A DNA stretch of 14,958 nucleotides from Candidatus Saccharimonadota bacterium (GTDB taxonomy: Bacteria > Patescibacteriota > Saccharimonadia > Saccharimonadales > Saccharimonadaceae), in NCBI GenBank assembly GCA_017515125.1, contig JAFWHP010000056.1, positions 1 through 14,958 on the forward strand. Direction: 5' to 3'. Shown here one piece after another: positions 1-10,785 of this stretch; positions within the stretch are counted from its first letter, which is position 1; the number at the start of each line of letters is the position of its first letter. The notes beneath the pieces were generated by a model that saw nothing but the letters and a program-made list of their open reading frames with translations, had not been told where the DNA came from and searched no databases. Made by a program: the position numbers and the translations under genes.

Positions 1-135
1 CTTTCCGAAACAATATGAAACTCGCCCGATAAAAATCACAACAGTCGCGAACCGAGAGCCCGGACAGTACCGGGTCGAGGTTCAGCCCGACCTGTTGTAA
101 TTTTTATGCGGCGAGAGTTTCACTGTTTCGGAAAG
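1..135. repeat. Long imperfect inverted repeat (about 135-base hairpin)
   Basis: The left arm begins CTTTCCGAAACA (1-12) and the right arm ends TGTTTCGGAAAG (124-135), a perfect match. The arms stay complementary inward with small bulges (TGAAACT, CGCC, TAAAAAT, ACAACAG on the left). The tip is GAACC (49-53) with GGTTC (79-83) and CCCGG (59-63) with CCGGG (70-74) around an ACAGTA loop. It lies about 50 bases past the stop of the minus-strand ABC gene. No clear U-tract follows either arm, so it is not a standard terminator. It could be a MITE-like element with CTTTCCGAAACA terminal repeats, or a structured RNA. It starts at the first base of the window, so the left flank and any target duplication cannot be seen. 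Confidence 0.75.
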
Positions 136-185
136 TTATAGACTAGAGCTAAGTTTGCAAGAACTCTTAACCGCTCCCCCACCCG

Positions 186-1961
186 TCATCCCTCCGCAAA
201 CTGCGAATTATATAATTCTGCATAGAATCCACCCGCTTTTAAGAGCGAATCGTGGTTCCCTTGCTCCACTACCGCTCCATCTCGCATCACTAAAATCAAA
301 TCCGAATTCCGAATTGTCGACAGCCGGTGCGCAATTACGAATGAGGTCCGCCCCGAGGTAAGCCTTTCGAAAGAATCCTGAATCAATTGCTCCGTTCTCG
401 TATCGACGTTCGACGTCGCTTCGTCCAAAATCATCATTGATGGGTTTGTCACCATTGCTCTCGCAATCGTGATCAACTGCTTCTCGCCCGCCGAAATATT
501 ATCAGAGTCTTCCGAGATTTCTGACCTATAACCGTTAGGCAGGGCTTCGATAATGTGATTTACGTTTGACGCTTTTGCCGCTCGCTTTATGTCGTCAAGC
601 GAAGCCGATAGTTTTCCGTATCGCAAATTCTCTTCTACGGTTCCTGAGAATAGCCAGGTATCCTGCAGGACCATGCCAAACATCTGCCGGACATCCGATC
701 GTTTCATTTCTCGAATAGGTACCCCATCAATCGAGATATATCCAGATGTCGGCTCGTAAAACCGCATCAGAAGGTTAATCAGAGTTGTCTTTCCTGCACC
801 AGTCGGCCCAACAATCGCAACCTTCATTCCAGGTTTGACGCTAACTGAAAAATTGCGAATTACCGGCCGGTCTGGCAAGTAACCGAAACATACGTCGTGG
901 AATTCAACCTCGCCCTTTACTTTCGCAATCTCCCGCGCCGGCGATACGTCCGGTTCTTCCTCCGGCTCGTTCAAGAATTCAAAAATTCGCTCACTCGCCG
1001 CCAGCAAAGACTGCAAAGTTGAAGTCGTCGAAGCAATTTCTGTAATCGGCCGATTAAACCGCGATACGTATTCCACGAAAGCTTGAATATCGCCGATATT
1101 AATTTGCCCTTGAACTACGAACGAACCACCTAGTGCGCATACTGCTACATAGCCAAGATTCGTAAAAATATGTGTAACTGGAAACGATAAGGACGAAAAT
1201 ATTTGTGCTTTTCTCGAAACTGTAGTCAACTTTTCATTCGTTCGGCTGAAATCCGCCATGGCATCATCTTCGTAGGAGTTGGACTTAATTACTACCTGTC
1301 CAGAATAATCTTCCTCAATCTCGCTATTTAGAATGCCTAAAGTCTTTTGTTGCTCGCGGAAATACTTTTGCGCAAATCGCATAATCCGTCCCACCACTAC
1401 GACCGAAATAGGGACTACCACAAATGTGATTAAAGATAATGGCACCGAAATCGTCAGCATCACAATCATCACTCCGACGAGGGTCGTTAGCGACATTGAT
1501 ACATCCGCAATTTCCTGCGACATTGAAGTTGTCAAGACGTCGACGTCATTTGACATCCTAGACAGAGTATCGCCGTACTGATGCTTATCGAAATACGCTA
1601 TGGGCAATTTCGCGATTTTATCCAAAATAGCCTCGCGTAGCTCCTTTGTGTATTTTGCTGATACTACCGCCAAGATATAGGCCTGCGCATAGCTAAGCAA
1701 GGCCGATCCAGTAAACAACGCGGTTGCCAGTATCGCCTTTAAGCCTAGCGCCGACCAATCAATCTCGGGATACGAATTTACGGCGATTGTCGTCATGTCC
1801 CCTAGAATCTTTGGAATAAAAAGTCCCAGAACAGCCGAACCAACGGTCAGTGCTACAGAACTCCAAATTCCTAATCGATATTTTCGAATCGATTTCAAAA
1901 AGATTTTAAATGAACCCCACATACTCTTTGGTTTCTCGCCTTTGCCGGTTGCTTTAGGCAT
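186..1961 (-). CDS. ABC exporter half-transporter, catalytically complete subunit
   Basis: This 591-residue protein has an N-terminal six-helix exporter membrane domain (about residues 25-325) and a C-terminal nucleotide-binding domain. Walker A is GPTGAGKTT (385-393), the signature is SAGEK (490-494), Walker B is ILDE with catalytic Glu514, and the H-loop is His545. The signature departs from LSGGQ, as is usual for the consensus-Walker partner of heterodimeric exporters. Its ATG lies 8 bases inside the end of the upstream ABC gene, behind a GGGGAGGT ribosome-binding site embedded in that gene, so the two are co-translated and very likely form one heterodimer in the cytoplasmic membrane. The substrate (drug, lipid or peptide) cannot be told from sequence. 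The fold and the pairing are very secure. Confidence 0.95.
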   Translation of the reverse strand: MPKATGKGEKPKSMWGSFKIFLKSIRKYRLGIWSSVALTVGSAVLGLFIPKILGDMTTIAVNSYPEIDWSALGLKAILATALFTGSALLSYAQAYILAVVSAKYTKELREAILDKIAKLPIAYFDKHQYGDTLSRMSNDVDVLTTSMSQEIADVSMSLTTLVGVMIVMLTISVPLSLITFVVVPISVVVVGRIMRFAQKYFREQQKTLGILNSEIEEDYSGQVVIKSNSYEDDAMADFSRTNEKLTTVSRKAQIFSSLSFPVTHIFTNLGYVAVCALGGSFVVQGQINIGDIQAFVEYVSRFNRPITEIASTTSTLQSLLAASERIFEFLNEPEEEPDVSPAREIAKVKGEVEFHDVCFGYLPDRPVIRNFSVSVKPGMKVAIVGPTGAGKTTLINLLMRFYEPTSGYISIDGVPIREMKRSDVRQMFGMVLQDTWLFSGTVEENLRYGKLSASLDDIKRAAKASNVNHIIEALPNGYRSEISEDSDNISAGEKQLITIARAMVTNPSMMILDEATSNVDTRTEQLIQDSFERLTSGRTSFVIAHRLSTIRNSDLILVMRDGAVVEQGNHDSLLKAGGFYAELYNSQFAEG

Positions 1962-3840
1962 ATTCTACCTCCCCAGCGAATCCTTTCGTATCTCCGCTGT
2001 CACCGACCCCACTGGCTGTTTTTGCGCCGTCAGATTCTATCCTTTTACTACTCTTCTCATTGACGTTTTTCTTGCCCCCATCATTCTTCAGCCTTTCCGC
2101 TTTGCTCATTTCTGTCGCAAATTCCTTATCCGAATATTGCGATTTCACGATTTCTTGGTAAACTTTACATTTCGCCAACAGCTCAAAGTGTCGTCCCTTG
2201 CCTACAATCTTGCCGTTGTTAAGCACTATGATCTGGTCTGCATCTTTAATCGTCGATACTCTCTGCGCTACAATCAGGACTACAGAATCAGTCGTTACTT
2301 CAGAAAGCGCCGCGCGCAACTTTGCATCCGTTTTCATATCAAGTGCAGAAAACGCATCATCAAATACGAAAATATCCGGCTCCTTACATATGGCTCGCGC
2401 AATCGAAAGCCGCTGTTTTTGACCACCCGAAACATTTGTTCCGCCCTGCGAAATCTTAGAATCGTACTTTTTCGGCATTTTTTCAATGAAGTTTTCGGCC
2501 TGCGCAATACGCGCTGCTTTACGCATCTGTTGGTCTGAAGACGACGGCGCTCCAAACTTAATGTTCGAACATACTGTCCCCGCAAATAACATTCCACGCT
2601 GCGGCACAAGTCCAATTCTTCGCATTAAATCTTCGCGATTATATTCCGCAATCGGTACTCCATCAATTAATACTTCCCCACTCGTCGCCTCATAAAATCT
2701 TGGCACTAAATTAACTAAAGTTGACTTGCCGGAACCTGTCGAACCAATAAAAGCCGTTGTTTCTCCCGCCACCGCCTTAAATGAAATCGAATCCAAAACC
2801 TTCTCTTCCGCTCCAGGATAGCGAAAATCCACATTCCGAAATTCAACCGAAGACCGCTTTTCTGGCAAACCATTGGTCTTTTCTTTCCAACGAATTTTCG
2901 GCACTTTCGTCAGCACCTCATTGATCCTGTTTGCAGAAACGTTCGCACGAGGCAGCATTACGAATAGTATCGACATCATGAGGAACGACATCATGACATG
3001 AGTAACGTATTGTACGAAGGCTGTCATATTCCCAAGGTATGCAAAATCCTTTGTTAGAAGCGAAATCCCAATCCATGAACAAAGAAGCGTTGTCCCATTG
3101 AAAATAATATTCAGAAGCGGGTTTTGAAGCTCCAAAATCTTGTCAATATAAACAATCAATTTGGTCAGCTCGTCATTCGTCTTTACGAACTTTTTCTTTT
3201 CCAACTTCTCATTGTTAAACGCCCGAATTACCCTAAGACCAGTCAAATTCTCGCGCGTCAGTAACGTCACTTTATCTACCAACGTCTGAAATATTTTAAA
3301 CTTCGGGATTACGAGCGACATAATAAGCACTACCGATCCGAGTATCCCCGCTGCTCCTACTAGAATAATCCACGACATATCAGGCGCTGTCTGGATTGCC
3401 ATCACGACCGAAATAATACAAAATAGTGGCGCCCTAAGCATCATTGACAAAATCATAATCATCACTGATTGAACTTGATTCACATCATTGGTTGTCCGCG
3501 TCAAAAGCGAAGCGGTACTAAAATCTTTCACATCTAAAATATCAAAACTCAGGACTTTAGCAAAAATCTCAGCCCTGAGGTCCCTCGCAAACGACGTACC
3601 GACTCGTGCTGAAAAATAACTCGATATTAGCGAAGCCCCGGCCGATAAGGCCGCGAGTCCAATCATTACTAAACCAACCCGCCAAATATAATCAGTATTC
3701 CCGGTCACAATGCCGTTATTGATAATATCTGCCATAAGAGCTGGTAGCTGCAAAGTTGTATAGACCTGCACACCTGTAGAAAACACGAGTATTGCCACCT
3801 GCCACCAATATGGTTTCAAAAACCTAAATAGTTTAAACAT
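1954..3840 (-). CDS. ABC exporter half-transporter, degenerate-site subunit with C-terminal tail
   Basis: This 628-residue protein has an exporter-type membrane domain (about 10-300) and a nucleotide-binding domain with Walker A GSTGSGKST (366-374) and a canonical signature SGGQK (471-475). The catalytic Walker B Glu is Asp495 (FVFDDA) and the H-loop His is Gln526. Both losses mark the non-hydrolysing site of heterodimeric exporters such as TM287/288 and BmrCD. In such dimers this Walker pair faces the partner's altered SAGEK signature, so the two genes fit as consensus plus degenerate halves. Residues from about 573 to 628 form a hydrophilic Lys/Ser/Gly/Asp-rich tail not expected in the family. 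Part of the tail DNA resembles the insert in the pgsA-like gene. The gene probably has its own promoter just before the ATG. Confidence 0.95.
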   Translation of the reverse strand: MFKLFRFLKPYWWQVAILVFSTGVQVYTTLQLPALMADIINNGIVTGNTDYIWRVGLVMIGLAALSAGASLISSYFSARVGTSFARDLRAEIFAKVLSFDILDVKDFSTASLLTRTTNDVNQVQSVMIMILSMMLRAPLFCIISVVMAIQTAPDMSWIILVGAAGILGSVVLIMSLVIPKFKIFQTLVDKVTLLTRENLTGLRVIRAFNNEKLEKKKFVKTNDELTKLIVYIDKILELQNPLLNIIFNGTTLLCSWIGISLLTKDFAYLGNMTAFVQYVTHVMMSFLMMSILFVMLPRANVSANRINEVLTKVPKIRWKEKTNGLPEKRSSVEFRNVDFRYPGAEEKVLDSISFKAVAGETTAFIGSTGSGKSTLVNLVPRFYEATSGEVLIDGVPIAEYNREDLMRRIGLVPQRGMLFAGTVCSNIKFGAPSSSDQQMRKAARIAQAENFIEKMPKKYDSKISQGGTNVSGGQKQRLSIARAICKEPDIFVFDDAFSALDMKTDAKLRAALSEVTTDSVVLIVAQRVSTIKDADQIIVLNNGKIVGKGRHFELLAKCKVYQEIVKSQYSDKEFATEMSKAERLKNDGGKKNVNEKSSKRIESDGAKTASGVGDSGDTKGFAGEVEYA

Positions 3841-3854
3841 ATTTACCCATTATA
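3841..3854 (-). promoter_or_regulatory. -10 box of the ABC exporter operon, near-leaderless
   Basis: On the minus strand a perfect TATAAT lies at 3854-3849, followed by GGGTAAAT and the ATG at 3840. Transcription would start within a base or two of the start codon. TTGCAA upstream is too close to be a normal -35. The box sits in the 21-base gap after the peptidase gene, so the exporter pair may be transcribed both by read-through and from here. Confidence 0.55.
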
Positions 3855-3861
3855 CACCATT

Positions 3862-5946
3862 TTAGTTGCAAGTTCCAGCTTTTAAGTCCTTAACTAGCCC
3901 TCTCGCTTTTAGATAATGCTCTAGAGAATCGTATTTTCCGTTATTGTATTTCCCTGTCGCAATTTCCGTTGCTGGCCCTACCCCCACATAGCGGTAATGC
4001 CATGTTTCAAATAGCCCCGTTGAGCCATTCTCGTCTACGTTTAAAGGTGCACTCATAGGTCCACCGGCCCATTCTTCTGGAAATCTATCAATAAAACCAT
4101 ATTTATAAGAATTAGCATAAAGCCACTGCCAGTCAATATGCTGCGGATAAGTATCCGTATCGAGCGACGAGCCATAAGCTGTATCGACTAGGTCGCAAGT
4201 TAGTCCTGTATGATGGTCGGAGGTTCCAGTCGCCGCGCAGAGTCGACCACAATTCGTCCCTCTCGCTCGATAACAAGAAAAAGTCGTAAAGGTATGCCCC
4301 GGATATTCCGCCTCGTACGCTTTAACCATTTCATTCAAGTGCCTTGCTGCCTCTGCATCTAATAAATTATCGCCATTATAAGCATTTCCTTCTTGTATTC
4401 CATAAAGAGACGATACGCTGACCAGCTCGGCTCGCCTAGCATCAATAAAACTGGTGTCGACCGTAAAATTCGGGTTAATAAGCATCAAATATTCCAAGCC
4501 AATCGTACAATTTGACGACGAAACATTAGTTACCGGGCTAGCTGTGACAAAACTCTCAGTCGATTCTTCAGGTTCATCTTCGACAGTCTCCGCTACTGCG
4601 TTTGCTTCGCTATTATTTTTGTCCGAGTCGTCGCTTATTTCATTCTCCCCAGCGTTATCAGTTTCTTTATTAAGCTCAGCGATTACTCTGTCCGATTTCC
4701 ATCCGAAACAATGCGATAATCTCTCGCCGAAACTTGGCTCTAGCGTAAATTCCTCTGCTTCGACAGCGATTTCGTATTTATAATCGCCAATCTTTACGCT
4801 CAAAATTCCGCTTCGCACATCATCTTCCGACATACTGAGCTCAATATTCTTTTCCGCCCCTTGCCAATTTACGACCTTCAGATCTTCTTTTAGTCGAATC
4901 GGTATTTGTCCCGTCCACCAGCTATCGTAGTATCCGATAATCTGCCCAGCGGTCGCAACGACTTCTTCTTTAATCGAGTTTTGTACCGCTACCGCAATCT
5001 CCAAACTATAATTAAACGATTTGGTGCGTGTCGCCGCATCAAGCAAAGCAATCGTCACTACATGCTCGCCTTCCATATACCCCGAAACTAAGCAATAACC
5101 AGAAACATCCCCGATAAATCCTGTTTTTACTCCAATGATTCGATTCATGCCCAGAATTTTATTGGAGTTCTCGATCAGTCCCGCCACCGGTACTTCATAA
5201 GATTTGAGTCCCACAATTTCCTTTAGCACCGGCTCGGCCAATACTAAGGCTCCAATTTGCGCCAGTTCCCCCGCTGTACTAGTAGTGGCAGAATCATACC
5301 CACTCGCATCTGGCCCAATCGTTGTATTTGAAAAGCCTAATTCGGAAAGCATTTCGGTCGCATACTCGCGGTAATTCTCTAAAGACCCAAATGCCCAAAT
5401 CGCTAACGCATCTGCCATGTTATTTGACGAAGCTAAAAATACAGAAACTAGCGCATCATACTCCGAAATCTCTTCGCCTAATCTAACCGCAGTATTCGAA
5501 CCGTTGTGCGTGCGATACCAGCTATATCTCCCCATCATCTCCTCGGTAATTGTTATTGTTTCGCCCTTTTCTCCCGGACCGAAAGGTTTTTCTCTCATTA
5601 TCGCTAGCCCTAGAATCATTTTTGCCGTACTGGCGGTTGGTTGAATCTCAGTTTCGCTAACCCCTGCCACAACTTGACCATCAATAGCTACGGCGTATTT
5701 CTCAGACAGCCCATCAACCAGTCCAATTTTATTGCCCTCTGCTAAAGCGAAACTGCTTTTCATCTCGAGCCCAGCTTCCATTGTAGCCATCCGAATCGTC
5801 AACCAAGTCAAAAATCCTATGAACAGCGCCAAGCTAAAGAGTATCGGCCATTTCGTCCACCACTTCATTTTCTTCCACCGCACCAAAATTCCGTCCCCTC
5901 TTCGCCGACGAGCTTGTTTCTCCTTACTACTTTTTTGCACTTGCAC
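3862..5946 (-). CDS. Fused serine D-Ala-D-Ala carboxypeptidase (S11) and VanY-type metallopeptidase (M15)
   Basis: This 694-residue envelope enzyme has a basic N-terminus (KQARRRR), one membrane anchor (about 33-52) and an outside-facing remainder. The first domain is a penicillin-binding-protein-type DD-carboxypeptidase: Ser106-Thr-Ala-Lys109 (SxxK), Ser173-Ser-Asn175 (SxN) and Lys274-Thr-Gly (KTG). An acidic Ser/Glu/Asn-rich linker (about 425-475) leads to a VanY/M15B domain with zinc ligands His578, Asp585 (SxHxxG...D) and His650, and catalytic Glu647 in ETWH. Two unrelated chemistries, serine acylation and zinc hydrolysis, therefore sit on one chain and probably trim peptidoglycan stem peptides. 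The start is GTG, 20 bases inside the preceding gene, with AGGA-like sequence before it; GTG at 5940 or Met27 are alternatives. Several cysteines in the VanY part may form disulfides. Confidence 0.92.
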   Translation of the reverse strand: MQVQKSSKEKQARRRRGDGILVRWKKMKWWTKWPILFSLALFIGFLTWLTIRMATMEAGLEMKSSFALAEGNKIGLVDGLSEKYAVAIDGQVVAGVSETEIQPTASTAKMILGLAIMREKPFGPGEKGETITITEEMMGRYSWYRTHNGSNTAVRLGEEISEYDALVSVFLASSNNMADALAIWAFGSLENYREYATEMLSELGFSNTTIGPDASGYDSATTSTAGELAQIGALVLAEPVLKEIVGLKSYEVPVAGLIENSNKILGMNRIIGVKTGFIGDVSGYCLVSGYMEGEHVVTIALLDAATRTKSFNYSLEIAVAVQNSIKEEVVATAGQIIGYYDSWWTGQIPIRLKEDLKVVNWQGAEKNIELSMSEDDVRSGILSVKIGDYKYEIAVEAEEFTLEPSFGERLSHCFGWKSDRVIAELNKETDNAGENEISDDSDKNNSEANAVAETVEDEPEESTESFVTASPVTNVSSSNCTIGLEYLMLINPNFTVDTSFIDARRAELVSVSSLYGIQEGNAYNGDNLLDAEAARHLNEMVKAYEAEYPGHTFTTFSCYRARGTNCGRLCAATGTSDHHTGLTCDLVDTAYGSSLDTDTYPQHIDWQWLYANSYKYGFIDRFPEEWAGGPMSAPLNVDENGSTGLFETWHYRYVGVGPATEIATGKYNNGKYDSLEHYLKARGLVKDLKAGTCN

Positions 5947-7051
5947 GCTCTTCCTTCTTTCTTTCCAAATGCATTCGGAAGTAGATAATCGGCCCCATTA
6001 TAATATAGATATAGTAAGAGAAGAATCGCCAGACCAGCATTGCCCAAAAGATATATCCAGACGACAACGCCGAAAACACCACATAGAAAGTCCCCTCCGC
6101 CGCACCGGCATTGCCTGGCGTAGGCACGAAATAGACTGCCGAAGTGACCGCCACCGTTGTGACAAAACATGGCAAAAAGTCAACATTCCCTCCAAAAGCC
6201 GTCAAAACAAAAAACGGTATCATAGATATGAGCACATGAAAAACTACCGAAATAACAATTGTTTTGATGAATAATCCTTTAGTCTTTAGAATCTTTCGTA
6301 CGCTCCTGGCATACTCGTTCACTTCGCTTTCGGTTTTCTCGATCGCCTTCTTTTTGTTCTTGACAATATGCATTTTAAAAAGCAGTTTAACGAAACCACC
6401 GATTATTTCAGTAGTCGCTTTTGGCATAAACGTCGCAATCATCACCACCACTGGCCAAAAGGCATAGAATAATAGTCCAAAGCAAGCCGTCCCTATCAGC
6501 ACTGCATTATTAATCGAAAGACTGCCAATCAGAAAACAAACAACCGCAATCATAATAAAGCCGATTTGCCCCGAAATCATCCCAAAAAGTGGAATCGCAG
6601 TCGAAACTCCATTCGGTAGGTTGCTATTCTTCCGCATGTAATATATTTGAAATGGTTGTCCGCCTACTGCAGCCGGCGTAATATTGTCGTAGTATCGCCC
6701 AAGCAACACCGTTCTCCGCGCCACTTTGCGCGCCCGCTTCCGGTTGAATTTCGCCTTGTCTAGCGACATTTCATACATCATAAGTACGTATTTATGAATT
6801 TCCAACGTTATAGCAACGACAAAACAAAGCGTAGCCGGAATTAGAAACCACCAATTTATCTTAACTTCCGACAGTGCGACCGCGTTCGCCGAGTTCCCAA
6901 ATTCCGAAAAAGCCGTTATTGCAATCACTGCAACATTAATCAGGATGAAAAGAATAATCAAAAAAGGTTTTTTAAAAATCTTTTTAGGCACTAATTTTCG
7001 ATTATCAATATCTGGAGCTCCACTTTTTTGAGCCTGCTTTTCTTCCACCAT
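5927..7051 (-). CDS. LPG_synthase_TM / flippase-like integral membrane protein
   Basis: This 374-residue protein has a basic N-terminus and about eight hydrophobic helices (first at about 30-48, second at about 67-85). It matches the lysylphosphatidylglycerol synthase transmembrane family (UPF0104/YbhN-like): a DNITPAAVGGQP block at 122-133 and PTPGNAGAAEG at 310-320, which are the family's two conserved signatures. A charged cytoplasmic loop (about 228-260, KNKKK...) lies between membrane bundles. It lacks the aminoacyl-transferase domain of MprF, so it probably moves or binds a lipid rather than aminoacylating one. It starts 7 bases after the AI-2E gene stop and overlaps the DD-peptidase gene by 20 bases. 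This links it to envelope building. The lipid substrate is unknown. Confidence 0.88.
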   Translation of the reverse strand: MVEEKQAQKSGAPDIDNRKLVPKKIFKKPFLIILFILINVAVIAITAFSEFGNSANAVALSEVKINWWFLIPATLCFVVAITLEIHKYVLMMYEMSLDKAKFNRKRARKVARRTVLLGRYYDNITPAAVGGQPFQIYYMRKNSNLPNGVSTAIPLFGMISGQIGFIMIAVVCFLIGSLSINNAVLIGTACFGLLFYAFWPVVVMIATFMPKATTEIIGGFVKLLFKMHIVKNKKKAIEKTESEVNEYARSVRKILKTKGLFIKTIVISVVFHVLISMIPFFVLTAFGGNVDFLPCFVTTVAVTSAVYFVPTPGNAGAAEGTFYVVFSALSSGYIFWAMLVWRFFSYYIYIIMGPIIYFRMHLERKKEERASAKK

Positions 7052-7058
7052 CCCTTGC

Positions 7059-8165
7059 CTAATCTCTTAACGCCTTCAAGTTGGGATATTCTTCAACAAG
7101 CACTCGGATGCATCCCGCAATTGGAATTGCGATAATGGCTCCAAGCAGGCCAAACATATAAATGCCAATCGTCACGGCACACAAAATCAATAATGGGCTG
7201 AGCTTTAGGGCGTTTCCTTGAATCTTCGGCGCAATCAAGTTGTTCTCGATTTGCGAATATAAAATGTAAACTACTGCGAAAATCCCAGCCGCAAGCGGTG
7301 ACGAGAAGAATAATAACACCGTCACAAGCATCCCGCCGATGAATTGACCAAACATTGGAATTAGGTAGAAAAGCATAGTAATCATGCCCATTGGTATGGC
7401 CAAACTCGGAGATAATTCCAGGAATAGCGAAAGGCAAAACACGATAAAGCCAGAAGCGAGGCCGTCAATCATTGCAACGAAAACTTGCCGAGAAACATAT
7501 GTGGATACCACGTCTGCCATTTTTACAATTATTCGATGAAAAGTCATGCTCCGCTCTTGCTCTTTTCCGTGCGCCGCCAAGCTACTTACCAATGATTTCA
7601 TGATGTTCGGGCCCTCAAGCAAGAACAATAGCGTCAATATTAAGACTAAAACAACTTTCATGACAATATCGGCAATCCCGCTTACGCTCGAAATTAGATT
7701 ATTTCCGACGAACCCAAGTAGATTATTAGAAAGCGAATTAATTGCATTCATAATCTCATTGCGTAAATCACTAATGCCAAAATTCCGCCCAAATTCATTA
7801 ACCCCATTCCAACCGCCAAAAGTTTTCTCAAATGTATCCGGGAAGTTGTGGACGAATTTGGCGGTTTCATTGACTACGACTGGCCCAATAATCGCCACAA
7901 TCGCACCAATCGCTAGTACCACTATAAGATAAGCGAAAACTGCTGACGAAGTCTGGTGCGCCTTACTGCGTCCGAAATGCCTCGTGAAGAATCCATTAAC
8001 CTTTCTGACCAACGGCTTCAGCGCCAGCGCCAAGAAAATCGACGCCCCGATTATTATCAACCCAGTCATGGCTTTGAAGATGAAAAAGATCAGCAAAACA
8101 ATACCAATCGGCACTAGCCAAAACTTTATAAAAGTTTGCAAATCTGTTTCAATCCGTTTCGCCAT
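7059..8165 (-). CDS. AI-2E family (UPF0118/PerM-like) membrane transporter
   Basis: This 368-residue polytopic protein is of normal length for the family. Helices lie at about 14-50 and 72-98, a soluble stretch spans about 100-160, and further helices run from about 165-185 and 225-350. Family signatures are IPMFGQFIGG (269-278, usual form IPYIGPxIG) and the QIENNLIAPKIQG block (305-317), followed by LSPLLILCAV and an LLGAIIAIPIAG ending. Family members export AI-2 or act as Na+/H+ antiporters. Neither role can be chosen from sequence, and quorum sensing should not be assumed. It is the first gene of the three-gene envelope operon. Unlike other first genes in this window it has a true leader with a Shine-Dalgarno site. 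Confidence 0.9.
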   Translation of the reverse strand: MAKRIETDLQTFIKFWLVPIGIVLLIFFIFKAMTGLIIIGASIFLALALKPLVRKVNGFFTRHFGRSKAHQTSSAVFAYLIVVLAIGAIVAIIGPVVVNETAKFVHNFPDTFEKTFGGWNGVNEFGRNFGISDLRNEIMNAINSLSNNLLGFVGNNLISSVSGIADIVMKVVLVLILTLLFLLEGPNIMKSLVSSLAAHGKEQERSMTFHRIIVKMADVVSTYVSRQVFVAMIDGLASGFIVFCLSLFLELSPSLAIPMGMITMLFYLIPMFGQFIGGMLVTVLLFFSSPLAAGIFAVVYILYSQIENNLIAPKIQGNALKLSPLLILCAVTIGIYMFGLLGAIIAIPIAGCIRVLVEEYPNLKALRD

Positions 8166-8202
8166 GGACCTCCTAAAATCTTCTAATATCTCTATTATAG
8201 CA
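8166..8202 (-). promoter_or_regulatory. Extended -10 promoter and Shine-Dalgarno of the envelope operon
   Basis: On the minus strand TGCTATAAT (8202-8194) is a perfect extended -10. Transcription would begin near 8187, giving a leader of about 20 bases. AGGAGGT (8174-8168) stands only 2 bases before the ATG, closer than the usual optimum. This is the only clear leadered first gene in the window. Confidence 0.7.
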
Positions 8203-8344
8203 CATCTTTATAAGCAACGCCATAGTTTTTGTATCCGAAGCTACTGTTTTGGCCCTAGAGCAAAATCGACGGCTTATGTCAGAGTGAAGCCTCTGGAATG
8301 TGCGAATTGCGCGACAAGTCCCACTGAAGACCGCTGTTTCTAAA
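8203..8344. other. Spacer between divergent promoters, no gene recognised
   Basis: About 140 bases lie between the divergent promoters of the envelope operon and queA. I see one small hairpin, CAGAG (8280-8284) with CTCTG (8291-8295), and no tRNA, riboswitch or coding signal. Because the queA start appears leaderless, a riboswitch here would lie outside the queA mRNA. Confidence 0.5.
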
Positions 8345-8378
8345 TTGATTATTTGCTAAAATATGATAGAATAATCGT
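8345..8378 (+). promoter_or_regulatory. Promoter of queA-tgt, leaderless start
   Basis: A TTGATT -35 (8345-8350), a 16-base spacer and an extended -10 TGATAGAAT (8364-8372) are followed by only 6 bases before the ATG at 8379. Transcription would start at or next to the start codon. No Shine-Dalgarno sequence fits in this space. Confidence 0.65.
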
Positions 8379-10741
<2,363 letters not shown>

Positions 10742-10785
10742 AGCTACATATAGTCTCGCTACTACCATTCTTAAAACGACATATA

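Noticed and set aside
1..135. Bacterial SRP RNA or tmRNA
   Set aside because: The conserved SRP tip (GGAAGGAAGC-like) and any tRNA-like ends are absent.
226..240. GCGGGTG on the minus strand in the ABC gene as another end motif of the insert family
   Set aside because: It encodes KAGGFY, a normal conserved end of ABC exporters, and no partner end or palindrome is nearby.
1795..2538. Long plus-strand frame of 247 codons antisense to both ABC genes
   Set aside because: It is a shadow of the strongly supported minus-strand genes, with no family resemblance. The same applies to the other antisense frames.
7984..8343. Plus-strand open frame of 119 codons across the AI-2E start and the spacer
   Set aside because: Most of it is antisense to the AI-2E gene, it crosses that gene's promoter, and the protein resembles nothing. 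Its unique end is short and shows no coding style.
8203..8378. preQ1 riboswitch before queA
   Set aside because: No preQ1 aptamer-like pattern was recognised, and the promoter position leaves no leader in the mRNA.
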